In this document: positions 44,946 through 53,058 of the stretch, in pieces
Numbering within the stretch: position 1 is the stretch's first letter
How the letters are laid out: every line of letters starts with the position of its first letter
From: DATLNF01 sp963765815
GTDB lineage: Bacteria > Actinomycetota > Actinomycetes > BP-191
Length of the DNA: 64,000 bases
Reading direction: 5' to 3'
Assembly (NCBI GenBank): GCA_963765815.1
Contig: CAVXXT010000007.1
Location: 248,001-312,000 of the forward strand
Program-made: the position numbers and the translations under genes
Notes under the pieces: generated by a model
Told to the model about the DNA's origin: nothing
Seen by the model: only the letters and a program-made list of their open reading frames with translations
Databases searched by the model: none

Positions 44946-45917
44946 GTGGACTACACCCAGCTGGGCCGCACCGGCCTGAAGGTCAGCCGACTGTGCCTCG
45001 GCACGATGAACTTCGGGCCGGAGACGACGGAGCCGGACAGCTTCGCCATCATGGATCGCGCCCTCGACGAGGGCATCAACTTCTTCGACACCGCGAACGT
45101 GTACGGGTGGAAGAAGGGCGAGGGCTGGACCGAGCAGATCATCGGCCGATGGCTCGCGCAGGGCGGCGGACGGCGCGAGAAGGTCGTGCTCGCCACCAAG
45201 CTCTACGGCTCGATGGGCGACTGGCCGAACGAGACGTTCCTCTCCGCGCTGAACATCCGGCGAGCGTGCGACGCGAGCCTCAAGCGACTGCAGACCGACC
45301 ACATCGACCTCTACCAGATGCACCACGTCGACCGGAACACGCCGTGGGAGGAGATCTGGCAGGCGATGGAGGTGCTCGTCGCGCAGGGCAAGATCCTCTA
45401 CGTCGGGTCGTCGAACTTCGCCGGCTGGCACATCGCGCAGGCGCAGGAGGCGGCGAAGGCGCGACACTTCACCGGGCTGGTCAGCGAGCAGAGCATCTAC
45501 AACCTCGCCGTGCGCCAGGTCGAGCTCGAGGTGATCCCCGCCTGCCTCGGCTACGGCCTCGGCCTGATCCCGTGGAGCCCGCTCGCGCGCGGACTGCTCG
45601 GCGGGATCCTGGCGAAGGCGAAGGAGGGCCGCAGCGCGAGCGAGACCACGCAGAAGCTGCTGGACAAGCACCGCCCGCAGGTCGAGCAGTGGGAGTCGCT
45701 GTGCGCCGAGCTCGGCGAGCACCCGGCGGACGTCGCGCTGGCCTGGCTGCTGCACCAGCCCGCGGTGACCGCGCCGATCATCGGCCCGCGCACCGCCGAG
45801 CAGCTGGCCGGCAACCTGCGCGCGCTCGAGATCACGCTCGACGAGAAGACGCTGGCGCGCATGGACGACATCTGGCCAGGCCCCGGCGGCACCGCCCCCG
45901 AGGCCTACGCCTGGTAA
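44946..45917 (+). CDS. Aldo/keto reductase
   Basis: 323 residues from GTG 44946 (AGGAAGGTGG upstream). NADPH-dependent carbonyl reductase of the AKR TIM-barrel family: TQLGRTGLKVSRLCLGTMNF, GINFFDTANVYGWKKGEG with the catalytic Tyr, LATKLYGSMGDWPNE with the Lys, DLYQMHHVDRNTPWEEIWQ with the His, and IIGPRTAEQLAGNLRALE. The substrate is unknown. It resembles AKR11/12 general stress-type reductases. It reads away from the lipoprotein gene. Confidence 0.92.
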   Translation: MDYTQLGRTGLKVSRLCLGTMNFGPETTEPDSFAIMDRALDEGINFFDTANVYGWKKGEGWTEQIIGRWLAQGGGRREKVVLATKLYGSMGDWPNETFLSALNIRRACDASLKRLQTDHIDLYQMHHVDRNTPWEEIWQAMEVLVAQGKILYVGSSNFAGWHIAQAQEAAKARHFTGLVSEQSIYNLAVRQVELEVIPACLGYGLGLIPWSPLARGLLGGILAKAKEGRSASETTQKLLDKHRPQVEQWESLCAELGEHPADVALAWLLHQPAVTAPIIGPRTAEQLAGNLRALEITLDEKTLARMDDIWPGPGGTAPEAYAW

Positions 45918-45959
45918 CTCCGACCTGTGGACGTCTGATCACTCGGATTACCCCCTGAC

Positions 45960-46412
45960 GTGCGGATCCTGCAACGCGCGTACTTCGCGATCCACAGCAC
46001 GATGACGTCTTCCGGAGCGATCGCCGCATTTCTCGGTATGGAACCGGATAGGTCGATCGTGCGTGGATCGGTATCGGTCGAACTCGACCGTCCTCTCCAC
46101 CACGGGTGGTGCGTCGACTGCGACCAGCCGGGAATGCGCGTCGACGAACAGGTCGCTGAGGTCGTGGACAGGCTTCGGCCGATCTCGTCGAAGATCAGGG
46201 CGTTCCTCGACGCCGACTCCACTGCCTCCCCCGTGATGGAGGTCGTGCGGTACTTCGACTATGAGGAAGGCGTGGAGGAGGACGACGTGACCATCGGCCG
46301 ATTCCAGAAGCTGAGCGGGCAGCACCAGCTCCTCGGATGGCACCTGAGTCGCGATGTCCTCGACTTCCTCGCCGAGGTGGGCGCAGCGCTGGACGCCGAT
46401 GAATACGGCTGA
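45960..46412 (+). CDS. DUF4279-domain protein
   Basis: 150 residues from GTG 45960. AYFAIHSTMTSSGAIAAFLG and MEPDRSIVRG at the start match the DUF4279 pattern, followed by a Cys-containing WCVDCDQPGMRVDEQV, YEEGVEEDDVTIGRFQ and a helical end ALDADEYG. The base composition is less GC-rich than its neighbours, hinting at recent arrival. The function is unknown. The possible gene at 46399 overlaps its stop. Confidence 0.6.
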   Translation: MRILQRAYFAIHSTMTSSGAIAAFLGMEPDRSIVRGSVSVELDRPLHHGWCVDCDQPGMRVDEQVAEVVDRLRPISSKIRAFLDADSTASPVMEVVRYFDYEEGVEEDDVTIGRFQKLSGQHQLLGWHLSRDVLDFLAEVGAALDADEYG

Positions 46413-46597
46413 GGCGCCCGTGCGCCGTACCTACAGCGGCGTGGAGGCGCTATCAGCACCAAGAGACGTCTGACCTGAGGGAGCTTGAGCGCGGGCTCGC
46501 GGCATTCGCGCCGGCTCTTGATGCGGATGGCTCCCCCGACCCAGGTCGGGCGCTGGATCAGCTGCGGCGGCAGACGATCTTGGTTTCCATGAGATAG
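46399..46597 (+). pseudogene. Possible small gene broken by one extra base
   Basis: ATG 46399 overlaps the DUF4279 stop and reads TAEAPVRRTYSGVE. Skipping one G near 46440 continues as RYQHQETSDLRELERGLAAF, then APALDADGSPDPGRALDQLR, ending at TAG 46597 inside the 3' end of the convergent VanW gene. It would be about 65 residues. The protein-like composition supports it, but no family was recognised. It occupies the 146-bp gap before the VanW gene. Confidence 0.28.
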
Positions 46598-48291
46598 CGA
46601 GTGAAGAAGCGCTCGCGGCGCACTTCCTTGCCGGCCTTCTTGAAGACGCGAGTCACGACGATGTCGAAGCCGGGGGCGCCGCCGCGGCTCTCACAGCCGC
46701 CGCCGGAGCGGTACTCGGTGGTGACGCTGCGGGGGCGAGTCCGCGGCCCGGTGATCGCCTCGACCGCGTCGTACTGCTTGGTGCCCCAGAAGGTCACGGT
46801 GATCGAGGTGCCGGTGTACGACGTCTTGACGACGACGCCGTGCGGCGAGTCGTTGGTCCACTTCAGGTCGGGCGCGGGGAACGAAACCGTCGCCTCGCGG
46901 CCGGGTGGGTAACGGCTGATGTAGTAGCTGTGCGGCTTGTGGTAGACGTCCTTGAGGCCGCTGAAGAAGACCGCGTTGAACATCGTCGTCGCGAACTGGC
47001 TGACGCCGCCGCCCACCGACGGGACGAACTCGCCGTCGAGGATCATCGGCGCCTCCACGAAGCCACGTGCCCGATCGCGCTGGCCGACGTGGCCGTTGAG
47101 GCTGAACGTCTCGCCGGGCAGGACGATCGCGCCGTCGACGATGTCGGCGATGCGGTGGATGTTGTTCACGCGGGGCTTGCAGCACGGGTAGAACGTCGTG
47201 CCCTGACCGATGACCTCGCGGATGCCGAGGCTCTGCGCGCGAGCGGTGGTGACCTTCGGCTCGCTCGAGATGATCGGCAGGTCGACCACGCGTCCGGAGC
47301 CGGTGAGGGACAGCACCGGCAGCAGTCGCTCGGACAGCGCGTCGAGATCGACCTCACGGCCGTTGGCGGACGGCGCGATCGCGATCGCCGGGCCGGTGAA
47401 GACGAACGTCGCGTTCTTCGCCGGAACCTCGGCGCGGGCGAGGACCGAGCCGAACACCAGGTCCAGCTGCTTGCCGTCGACGCGGGCCACGATGCGGCCC
47501 GTCTCGTCGGCTTCGGCGCGGAACGCCTTCGCGATGGCAGTCGGCGGCAGCGACAACGCGCCGACCGGGGATCGAAGCAGGACCGGCCCGGACACCGCCG
47601 GGGCAGCGACCTCGGCCGCGACCCGGCGAACGTCGTCAGCGGTCGACTTCACCGGTACGACGGTCGCCGGCAGCGCGACCGGCGCGCTGTCGGGAGTGGG
47701 GTCCAGGTAGGCGTCGTAGACCTCCTTCGCGGACTCGTCGACGTCGAGCGTCACACCGGTGACCGGCAGCACCGGCAGCGGGGTCGTGCCGTCGAAGCGC
47801 ACGGCACCTTCGCGCGGCGCGCGGTTGAACTGCGTAGCCAGCCGCGCCAGCTCGGCGCGCAGCGCGGCCTCGTCCACGCGGGTGACCACCTCGACGTCGC
47901 GGGTGGTGAAGAACGACCGCACGCGGCTGAACGGGCTGAGCGCCTGGGTCGACGCGCGGTCGAGAGTCGCGGCGACGTCGACGCTGAGGCCCGCTCGCGC
48001 CGGGTCCACCGTCGCCGGCAAGCCGCCGACCGTCACCGCCAACGGAGCGACGGCGTCGTCGGTGAGCGCCCCCGCGAGCATCCGCTGCGCGTCGCCCGTC
48101 GACCGGCCGCCGAGCTCCAAGCCGGCGATCCGCACCCCGCGCGGCACGTCGTCGCGGGCCAGCGCGACGTCAACGGCGTACACGAGGCCGAGGAAGCCGA
48201 GCGCGATCGCGACGTAGGCGACGACGCGCCTCCGGCCAGGGCGGGGTGAGACGACGGTGATGCCGGGGTCGGGCAGGACGGTGCTGCTCAC
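46558..48291 (-). CDS. VanW-family protein with peptidoglycan-binding-4 repeats
   Basis: 577 residues. An N-terminal membrane segment (VVAYVAIALGFLGLVYAVDV) is followed by PG_binding_4-type repeats (about 50-340, e.g. VRIAGLELGGRSTGDAQRML, and VTLDVDESAKEVYDAYLDPT). The VanW domain follows (about 390-520): GQGTTFYPCCKPRVNNIHRI, LPGETFSLNGHVGQRDRARG and SVGGGVSQFATTMFNAVFFS. A G5-like C-terminal tail carries CESRGGAPG. VanW proteins accompany cell-wall genes, but their biochemical role is unsettled. Divergent from the carboxypeptidase gene by 190 bp. Confidence 0.85.
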   Translation of the reverse strand: MSSTVLPDPGITVVSPRPGRRRVVAYVAIALGFLGLVYAVDVALARDDVPRGVRIAGLELGGRSTGDAQRMLAGALTDDAVAPLAVTVGGLPATVDPARAGLSVDVAATLDRASTQALSPFSRVRSFFTTRDVEVVTRVDEAALRAELARLATQFNRAPREGAVRFDGTTPLPVLPVTGVTLDVDESAKEVYDAYLDPTPDSAPVALPATVVPVKSTADDVRRVAAEVAAPAVSGPVLLRSPVGALSLPPTAIAKAFRAEADETGRIVARVDGKQLDLVFGSVLARAEVPAKNATFVFTGPAIAIAPSANGREVDLDALSERLLPVLSLTGSGRVVDLPIISSEPKVTTARAQSLGIREVIGQGTTFYPCCKPRVNNIHRIADIVDGAIVLPGETFSLNGHVGQRDRARGFVEAPMILDGEFVPSVGGGVSQFATTMFNAVFFSGLKDVYHKPHSYYISRYPPGREATVSFPAPDLKWTNDSPHGVVVKTSYTGTSITVTFWGTKQYDAVEAITGPRTRPRSVTTEYRSGGGCESRGGAPGFDIVVTRVFKKAGKEVRRERFFTRYLMETKIVCRRS

Positions 48292-48481
48292 AGGTTCGCA
48301 GGCCTTCTCGGGTACGACGGGGAAGCGCAGGTCGCGACGGTCGGTGAAGTTTAGACGCCGTCACTCCCCTCATCGTTGCCCGCTTCGGGTGGCCGCGACA
48401 CCGCGGAAGGAGACCCCTCTCGTACGGCGAAAGGCTGACGCAGGTCGCCCGGGATTCCGCCCGGCACGTGTGAGGAGCCCG

Positions 48482-51220
48482 ATGAGGCCGTCGTACCGCG
48501 TCGTCCGCACCAGCCTCGCGCTCGCCGCGGTGGTCGCCGTGCCGGTGCTCATGCGGCCGGCCGCGCTCCCTCGAGCCGCCGCGAGTCTCGAGCGCCCGGC
48601 CGGGCTGAAGGGCCCGGTCGCCGACAACGACGCCCTCTACACGGCCTGCGGGCGCGTCTTCCCCGACCCGCAGGCGTTCGGCCCGCTGCCGGTGCAGCTG
48701 CCGGGCATGTCGCCGTTCGCCAAGGGCAACGCGCCGTGCCGCGCCGCGACGTTCATCTCCTACGACGAGGCGATCAGCGGGCTGACCTACCTCGAGTCGA
48801 GGTTCCCGGACTTCGTGGAGGTCTACCAGCTCGACGAGGACTTCAAGGACGTGCTCGACCTCGCGCGGGGGGACGGCTTCTCCGCCGGCCTGCCGACCAC
48901 GCTCGGCGAGCGGACGAAGTCACCGCTCTACCTGGTCCGCGTCACGGATGAGAAGTCGCCGATGCCGGAGAAGCAGAAGGCGCACTTCGCCGTGTCGCTG
49001 TCGATCCACGGCATCGAGCGGGCCGGTGCCGAGGGCGGCCTGCGCGCGGTCGAAGACCTCGCGACGTGGGGCGCGACCACACCCGATCAGAAGATCATGG
49101 AGACACTCGACGACAGCCTGCCGGTGGGCGAGGTGCTGAAGAAGTCGAGCGTCTACTTCGTCCTGGCCAACCCCGACGGGTGGCGGCGCGGCGACCTCAC
49201 GACCGGTGGCCCGTTCTTCATGCGCTACAACGGCAACGGCGTGGACCTCAACCGCGACTGGCCGGCGCAGGGCTACACCTACGCGCCGTACACCGCGTGG
49301 TCGGAGCCGGAGTCGCGGTCCTTCGGCAAGGTGCTCAAGTCGATCAAGCCGAAGTGGCAGGGCGGTCTCGACCTGCACGGGCAGATGAACGCCGACTCGT
49401 TCTCCTTCACTCTGCTGCGCTCCAGCCAGCGGCCCTACGACAAGAACCAGCGGATGCTGCAGTACGTCACCGGCGCGTGGCGCGACGCGGAGGCGCGGCT
49501 CTCGTGGTCGACGCTGATCAAGCCCAACAGCACCGACGCGAGCGACCCGCGGCTGTACGGCGTCAAGTGGGGCACGACCTGGGACACCATCGGCTACACC
49601 AACACCGGGTCGATCTCGAACTGGTTCGACGCCGACCTCGGCCTCGGCGCCGACTCGATCAGCAACGAGATGTCGCTGTCACACGTCACCAACTGCGGCA
49701 CCGGCAACTGCTTCCTCCCCGAGGTCGAGCAGCTGCACGTCGACGGCAACAAGTCGCTCATCTACGGCCTCATCAACTTCACCCTGCTGCCCGACGACAC
49801 CACCTTCCGCTACACCGGCCGCGCGGCGTGGCTCGACCACGGCCGGCGGGTGACCAACCGCGGCACGCCGCAGCCGATCGCGGTGAAGAACCTGCCCGCG
49901 CAGGAGCCGATCGACTACTCGCTGACCAAGCCGCTCAACGACGACGCCGTCTTCGAGTTCGACGTCAAGAGCCCGGCCGACGGCGTCTACAACGGCGGGG
50001 TGTCGGCGTACGCGACGTTCACCAACGTGCAGGGCGTCGGCATCGGCGACCAGCTCCAGGTGCACCTCGACCGGTACGCCGCCGACGACCCGCATGCCGA
50101 GACCGACGCCGACGGCTGGGAGACGGTGCAGTCGGACAACGCCGGTGGCGACGTCTACGCCCACGGCGGCGCGCAGGTCGACGTCATCTCGCCGGTGCCG
50201 GGCAAGTACCGCGTGCGCATCGCCGGCACGCCGCCGAGCACCATCAACGGGCAGATCTCGTTCAGCAAGGACATCGGCTACCAGGAGCCGGCGCAGCTGC
50301 CGTTCGACGCGTCGAACATGGACTTCTTCACCGAGCTCACCCGGCACGTCGCCCGGCCGGACCAGCTCAACCGGGTGGCAGCGGCATCGCTCACGGCCGA
50401 CAGCCTGCGGCCTTACGACAGCGTCATCGCGAGTGACGGCGCGTTCGCCTTCGCCAAGACGGCGGCCGCCAAGGCCGCAGTCGGCAAGGTGCTGCACGAC
50501 TTCGCGGTGCGCGGCGGCAACGTCGTCCTCACCGACGACGCGCTGCAGGCGCTCGAGTGGATGAAGGCGGTGCCGGCCGGCTCGGTCGCCAGCGGCGATG
50601 TCTACGCCGGCAACGTCAGCTTCAACAAGCTCGACGAGGAGACCGGCGCGGTCGTCACGACGTACGAGGACCCGCTGGCGGCGAACGTCGCGCAGCCCGG
50701 TGCGGCGGAGGGCTCGGACAACCGGCACCAGATCACCGACCCGGGGCCGATCGGCTTCGCGATCCTCGGGGAGGGCGGTGGCGACGCGAACACGCAGCCG
50801 CAGTGGGCGGTGGCGCCCGACTCCTGGACGGATGCCGGCGGTCGCGTCGTGGGCCGCATCAACGGCGACGTGACGCTCGGCGAGCTGCCGCTCGGCGAGG
50901 GTCAGGTGCGGATCCTCGGCTCGCTCATCCCGATGCCGTCCACGGAGCACTTCCACCCGCACGGGCTCGACGACTACGCCATCACCTACGCCGGGTTCGA
51001 GCTGGTGAAGAACCTGCTCTCGCACACCAACCCGACGCGCAGCGGCTCGGTCCCGTCTCCCGTCCGGCCCGCGCCGAGCAGCGCGCCCGCGCCGGCACCC
51101 GCGCCGAAGCCCGCCCCGCTGCCCGCGACCGGCGGCGGCCTCCCGTGGCAGGTCGGCGCAGCAACAGCGGCGCTGCTCGCGACGGCGGCGACCCGACGGG
51201 CGCGGGTGGCGCGGGGCTAG
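48482..51220 (+). CDS. Secreted M14 zinc carboxypeptidase with LPATG anchor
   Basis: 912 residues from ATG 48482 with GTGAGGAG upstream. Signal RVVRTSLALAAVVAVPVLM. The M14 domain has the zinc ligands HGIERAGAEGG (HxxE) near residue 175, FFMRYNGNGVDLNRDWPAQG, the third ligand in LDLHGQMNADS near 295, and a probable catalytic Glu in SISNEMSLSH near 400. The long C-terminal half is beta-sandwich-like and unassigned (QISFSKDIGYQEPAQLPFDA). The end is a Pro/Ala spacer, LPATGGG, a membrane segment and RRARVARG, a sortase-type anchor. Its TAG shares CTAG with the convergent MFS gene. Confidence 0.85.
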   Translation: MRPSYRVVRTSLALAAVVAVPVLMRPAALPRAAASLERPAGLKGPVADNDALYTACGRVFPDPQAFGPLPVQLPGMSPFAKGNAPCRAATFISYDEAISGLTYLESRFPDFVEVYQLDEDFKDVLDLARGDGFSAGLPTTLGERTKSPLYLVRVTDEKSPMPEKQKAHFAVSLSIHGIERAGAEGGLRAVEDLATWGATTPDQKIMETLDDSLPVGEVLKKSSVYFVLANPDGWRRGDLTTGGPFFMRYNGNGVDLNRDWPAQGYTYAPYTAWSEPESRSFGKVLKSIKPKWQGGLDLHGQMNADSFSFTLLRSSQRPYDKNQRMLQYVTGAWRDAEARLSWSTLIKPNSTDASDPRLYGVKWGTTWDTIGYTNTGSISNWFDADLGLGADSISNEMSLSHVTNCGTGNCFLPEVEQLHVDGNKSLIYGLINFTLLPDDTTFRYTGRAAWLDHGRRVTNRGTPQPIAVKNLPAQEPIDYSLTKPLNDDAVFEFDVKSPADGVYNGGVSAYATFTNVQGVGIGDQLQVHLDRYAADDPHAETDADGWETVQSDNAGGDVYAHGGAQVDVISPVPGKYRVRIAGTPPSTINGQISFSKDIGYQEPAQLPFDASNMDFFTELTRHVARPDQLNRVAAASLTADSLRPYDSVIASDGAFAFAKTAAAKAAVGKVLHDFAVRGGNVVLTDDALQALEWMKAVPAGSVASGDVYAGNVSFNKLDEETGAVVTTYEDPLAANVAQPGAAEGSDNRHQITDPGPIGFAILGEGGGDANTQPQWAVAPDSWTDAGGRVVGRINGDVTLGELPLGEGQVRILGSLIPMPSTEHFHPHGLDDYAITYAGFELVKNLLSHTNPTRSGSVPSPVRPAPSSAPAPAPAPKPAPLPATGGGLPWQVGAATAALLATAATRRARVARG

Positions 51221-52488
51221 CGGACGAGGTCGGCGGGGGCGCCGGGGGCGAGCGTCGTACGTCGGATCAGCTTGAGCTCGCGCCAGGCCGTCGTGCCCGC
51301 GCTGCGCAGCAGGACCGCGCCCACGGCGACCCCGCCGAGCGCAGTCACGACGCCGCCGACCGCCATGGCAGCACGAGGTCCGGCGAGGTCGGCCAGCCAG
51401 CCGGTCAGCGGGGCGCCGAACGACGCGACCCCGACGAACACCAGGATGTAGACCGACATCACGCGGCCGCGCAGCGCGGCCGGGGTGCCGAGCTGGATGG
51501 TCGAGTTGGCCGTCGAGGTGAACAGGATGATCGCGGCTCCGGTCGGGATCAGCGCGAGGCCGAAGAGCAGCCGCGTCGGCATCAGGGCGGAGATCGTCAG
51601 CAGCGCGCCGAAGCCGGCGGCAGAGCCGACGAGCATCGACTGCCGCGGCCGGCTCCGCTTCGCCGCGACGAGCGCGCCGAGCAGTGACCCGAAGGCGAGC
51701 ACCGCCGAGAGGATCCCGTAGGCGCGGGCGCCGCCGTCGGAGTCGTGCCGGCCGATCAGCGCGAGCGTGACGCGGAAGTTGAGCCCGAACGTCGCGACCA
51801 CTCCGGTCAGCACGACCGTGAGCAGCAGGTCGCGGTGCGAGCGGACGAAGTCGAGCGCCTCGCGCACCTGACCGCGCGCGCGGGGCGTGAGCCGGTGCGG
51901 CTGCATCTCCGACTCGCGCATCCGGGCCAAGCCGACGATCACGGCGGCGTACGACGCGGCGTTGAGGAAGAAGACCGGCGTGACGCCGACGGTCGAGATG
52001 AGCACCGCCGCGATGGCCGGGCCGACGATCCGGCCGGTGTTGAAGGTGGCGCTGTTGAGCGCCACCGCGTTGGACACCTCGGTCCGCGGCACCAGCTCGG
52101 AGACGAACGCCTGGCGGGTCGGGATGTCGACGACGGTCGCAAGGCCCAGCAGCGCGGACAGGACGTAGACCATCCAGAGGCGGATCTCGCCGGCGGCGGT
52201 GAGCGCCGCGAGCAGCACGGCGCAGACGCCCATGAACGACTGGACCGCGATCAGCAGCCGGCGCTTCGGGAACCGGTCGGCGAGCACGCCGGCCCAGAGG
52301 CCGAACACGAGCGTCGGCACGAACTGCAGCGCCATCGTCGCGCCGAGCGCGACGCCGCCTCCGCCGAGGTGCAGCACCAGCCAGTCCTGGCCGACCACCT
52401 GCATCCAGGTGCCGACCAGCGAGATCAGCTGGCCGGTGGCGAAGAGCCGGTAGTTGCGGACCGACAGGGAGCGGAAGACGTCTCTCAC
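51217..52488 (-). CDS. MFS transporter (MFS_3/EntS-like)
   Basis: 423 residues, about 12 membrane segments. FRSLSVRNYRLFATGQLISL starts it, AGVLADRFPKRRLLIAVQSF is the loop 2-3 motif, VVDIPTRQAFVSELVPRTEV and LGTPAALRGRVMSVYILVFV the later loops. It is related to Rv0876c. GTG 52488 overlaps the MarR stop by 4 bp, so the regulator and the exporter form an operon that the MarR protein probably controls. The substrate is unknown. It is a paralogue of the MFS gene at 37422. Confidence 0.88.
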   Translation of the reverse strand: MRDVFRSLSVRNYRLFATGQLISLVGTWMQVVGQDWLVLHLGGGGVALGATMALQFVPTLVFGLWAGVLADRFPKRRLLIAVQSFMGVCAVLLAALTAAGEIRLWMVYVLSALLGLATVVDIPTRQAFVSELVPRTEVSNAVALNSATFNTGRIVGPAIAAVLISTVGVTPVFFLNAASYAAVIVGLARMRESEMQPHRLTPRARGQVREALDFVRSHRDLLLTVVLTGVVATFGLNFRVTLALIGRHDSDGGARAYGILSAVLAFGSLLGALVAAKRSRPRQSMLVGSAAGFGALLTISALMPTRLLFGLALIPTGAAIILFTSTANSTIQLGTPAALRGRVMSVYILVFVGVASFGAPLTGWLADLAGPRAAMAVGGVVTALGGVAVGAVLLRSAGTTAWRELKLIRRTTLAPGAPADLVR

Positions 52489-52949
52489 GACTGGGCGAGC
52501 CTCCCGAGGATCTCGGCGGCGGAGTGCAGTGTGGCGCGTTCGCTCTCGCCCAGCTCGGCGAGGCGCTTCGCGAGCCAGGCATCACGACGCCTGCGGTCGA
52601 CAGCGAGCAGCTTGGTGCCCTCCGCCGTGACCGTCAGGAGCACCTGTCGGCCGTCGGTGGGGTGCGGCGTACGCGCCGCCAGTCCGGCCAGCTCGAGCGA
52701 CGCGACGATCCGGGTCATGGACGGCGGCTGGACCTTCTCCGCCGCGGCGAGCGCGCCGGGGGTGAGCGCGCCCTCGCGCTCGAGTGTGGCCAGCGCGGAG
52801 AGCTGGGACACGGTGTAGGAGTCGCTCGCCCGCTCCAGCCTCATCCGGCGAGCAAGACGCATCACGGCGATGCGCAGCTCGCTCGAGAGGGCGGGGTCGG
52901 GCCTGCGCGTGGGCCGGAGCTCATCGGTCGTCGACACGATCGTTAGCAT
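52485..52949 (-). CDS. MarR-family transcriptional regulator
   Basis: 154 residues. The winged-helix core is visible: SDSYTVSQLSALATLEREGA, LTPGALAAAEKVQPPSMTRI (recognition helix) and LAARTPHPTDGRQVLLTVTA (wing), with dimerising helices at both ends (RIAVMRLARRMRLE). It probably represses itself and the following MFS exporter and is relieved by a ligand. ATG 52949 lies inside the operator dyad. GTG 52937, just outside the dyad, is an alternative start. It resembles Rv0880. Confidence 0.88.
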   Translation of the reverse strand: MLTIVSTTDELRPTRRPDPALSSELRIAVMRLARRMRLERASDSYTVSQLSALATLEREGALTPGALAAAEKVQPPSMTRIVASLELAGLAARTPHPTDGRQVLLTVTAEGTKLLAVDRRRRDAWLAKRLAELGESERATLHSAAEILGRLAQS

Positions 52950-52970
52950 ACCTCATGAGTCCTGCTAACG
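52941..52970. promoter_or_regulatory. MarR operator candidate (CGTTAGCA-N14-TGCTAACG)
   Basis: Perfect 8-bp inverted repeat with a 14-bp spacer covering the start of the marR gene. Position and symmetry fit an autoregulatory MarR site controlling the marR-MFS operon. Confidence 0.65.
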
Positions 52971-52986
52971 AAATCCCGCGAGAGAG

Positions 52987-53052
52987 CCGGGGAGCGTTTC
53001 AGTCACTGAAACCCGGTCTGGACCTGCCTTCAGTGACTGAACCGCTCCCCGG
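52987..53052 (-). terminator. 24-bp hairpin after the liv operon
   Basis: Arms 52987-53010 and 53029-53052 pair at 23 of 24 positions (mismatch T52997/C53042) with an 18-nt loop. It lies 6 bp beyond the stop of the Lys/Ala-tail protein. Confidence 0.7.
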
Positions 53053-53058
53053 TACGGG

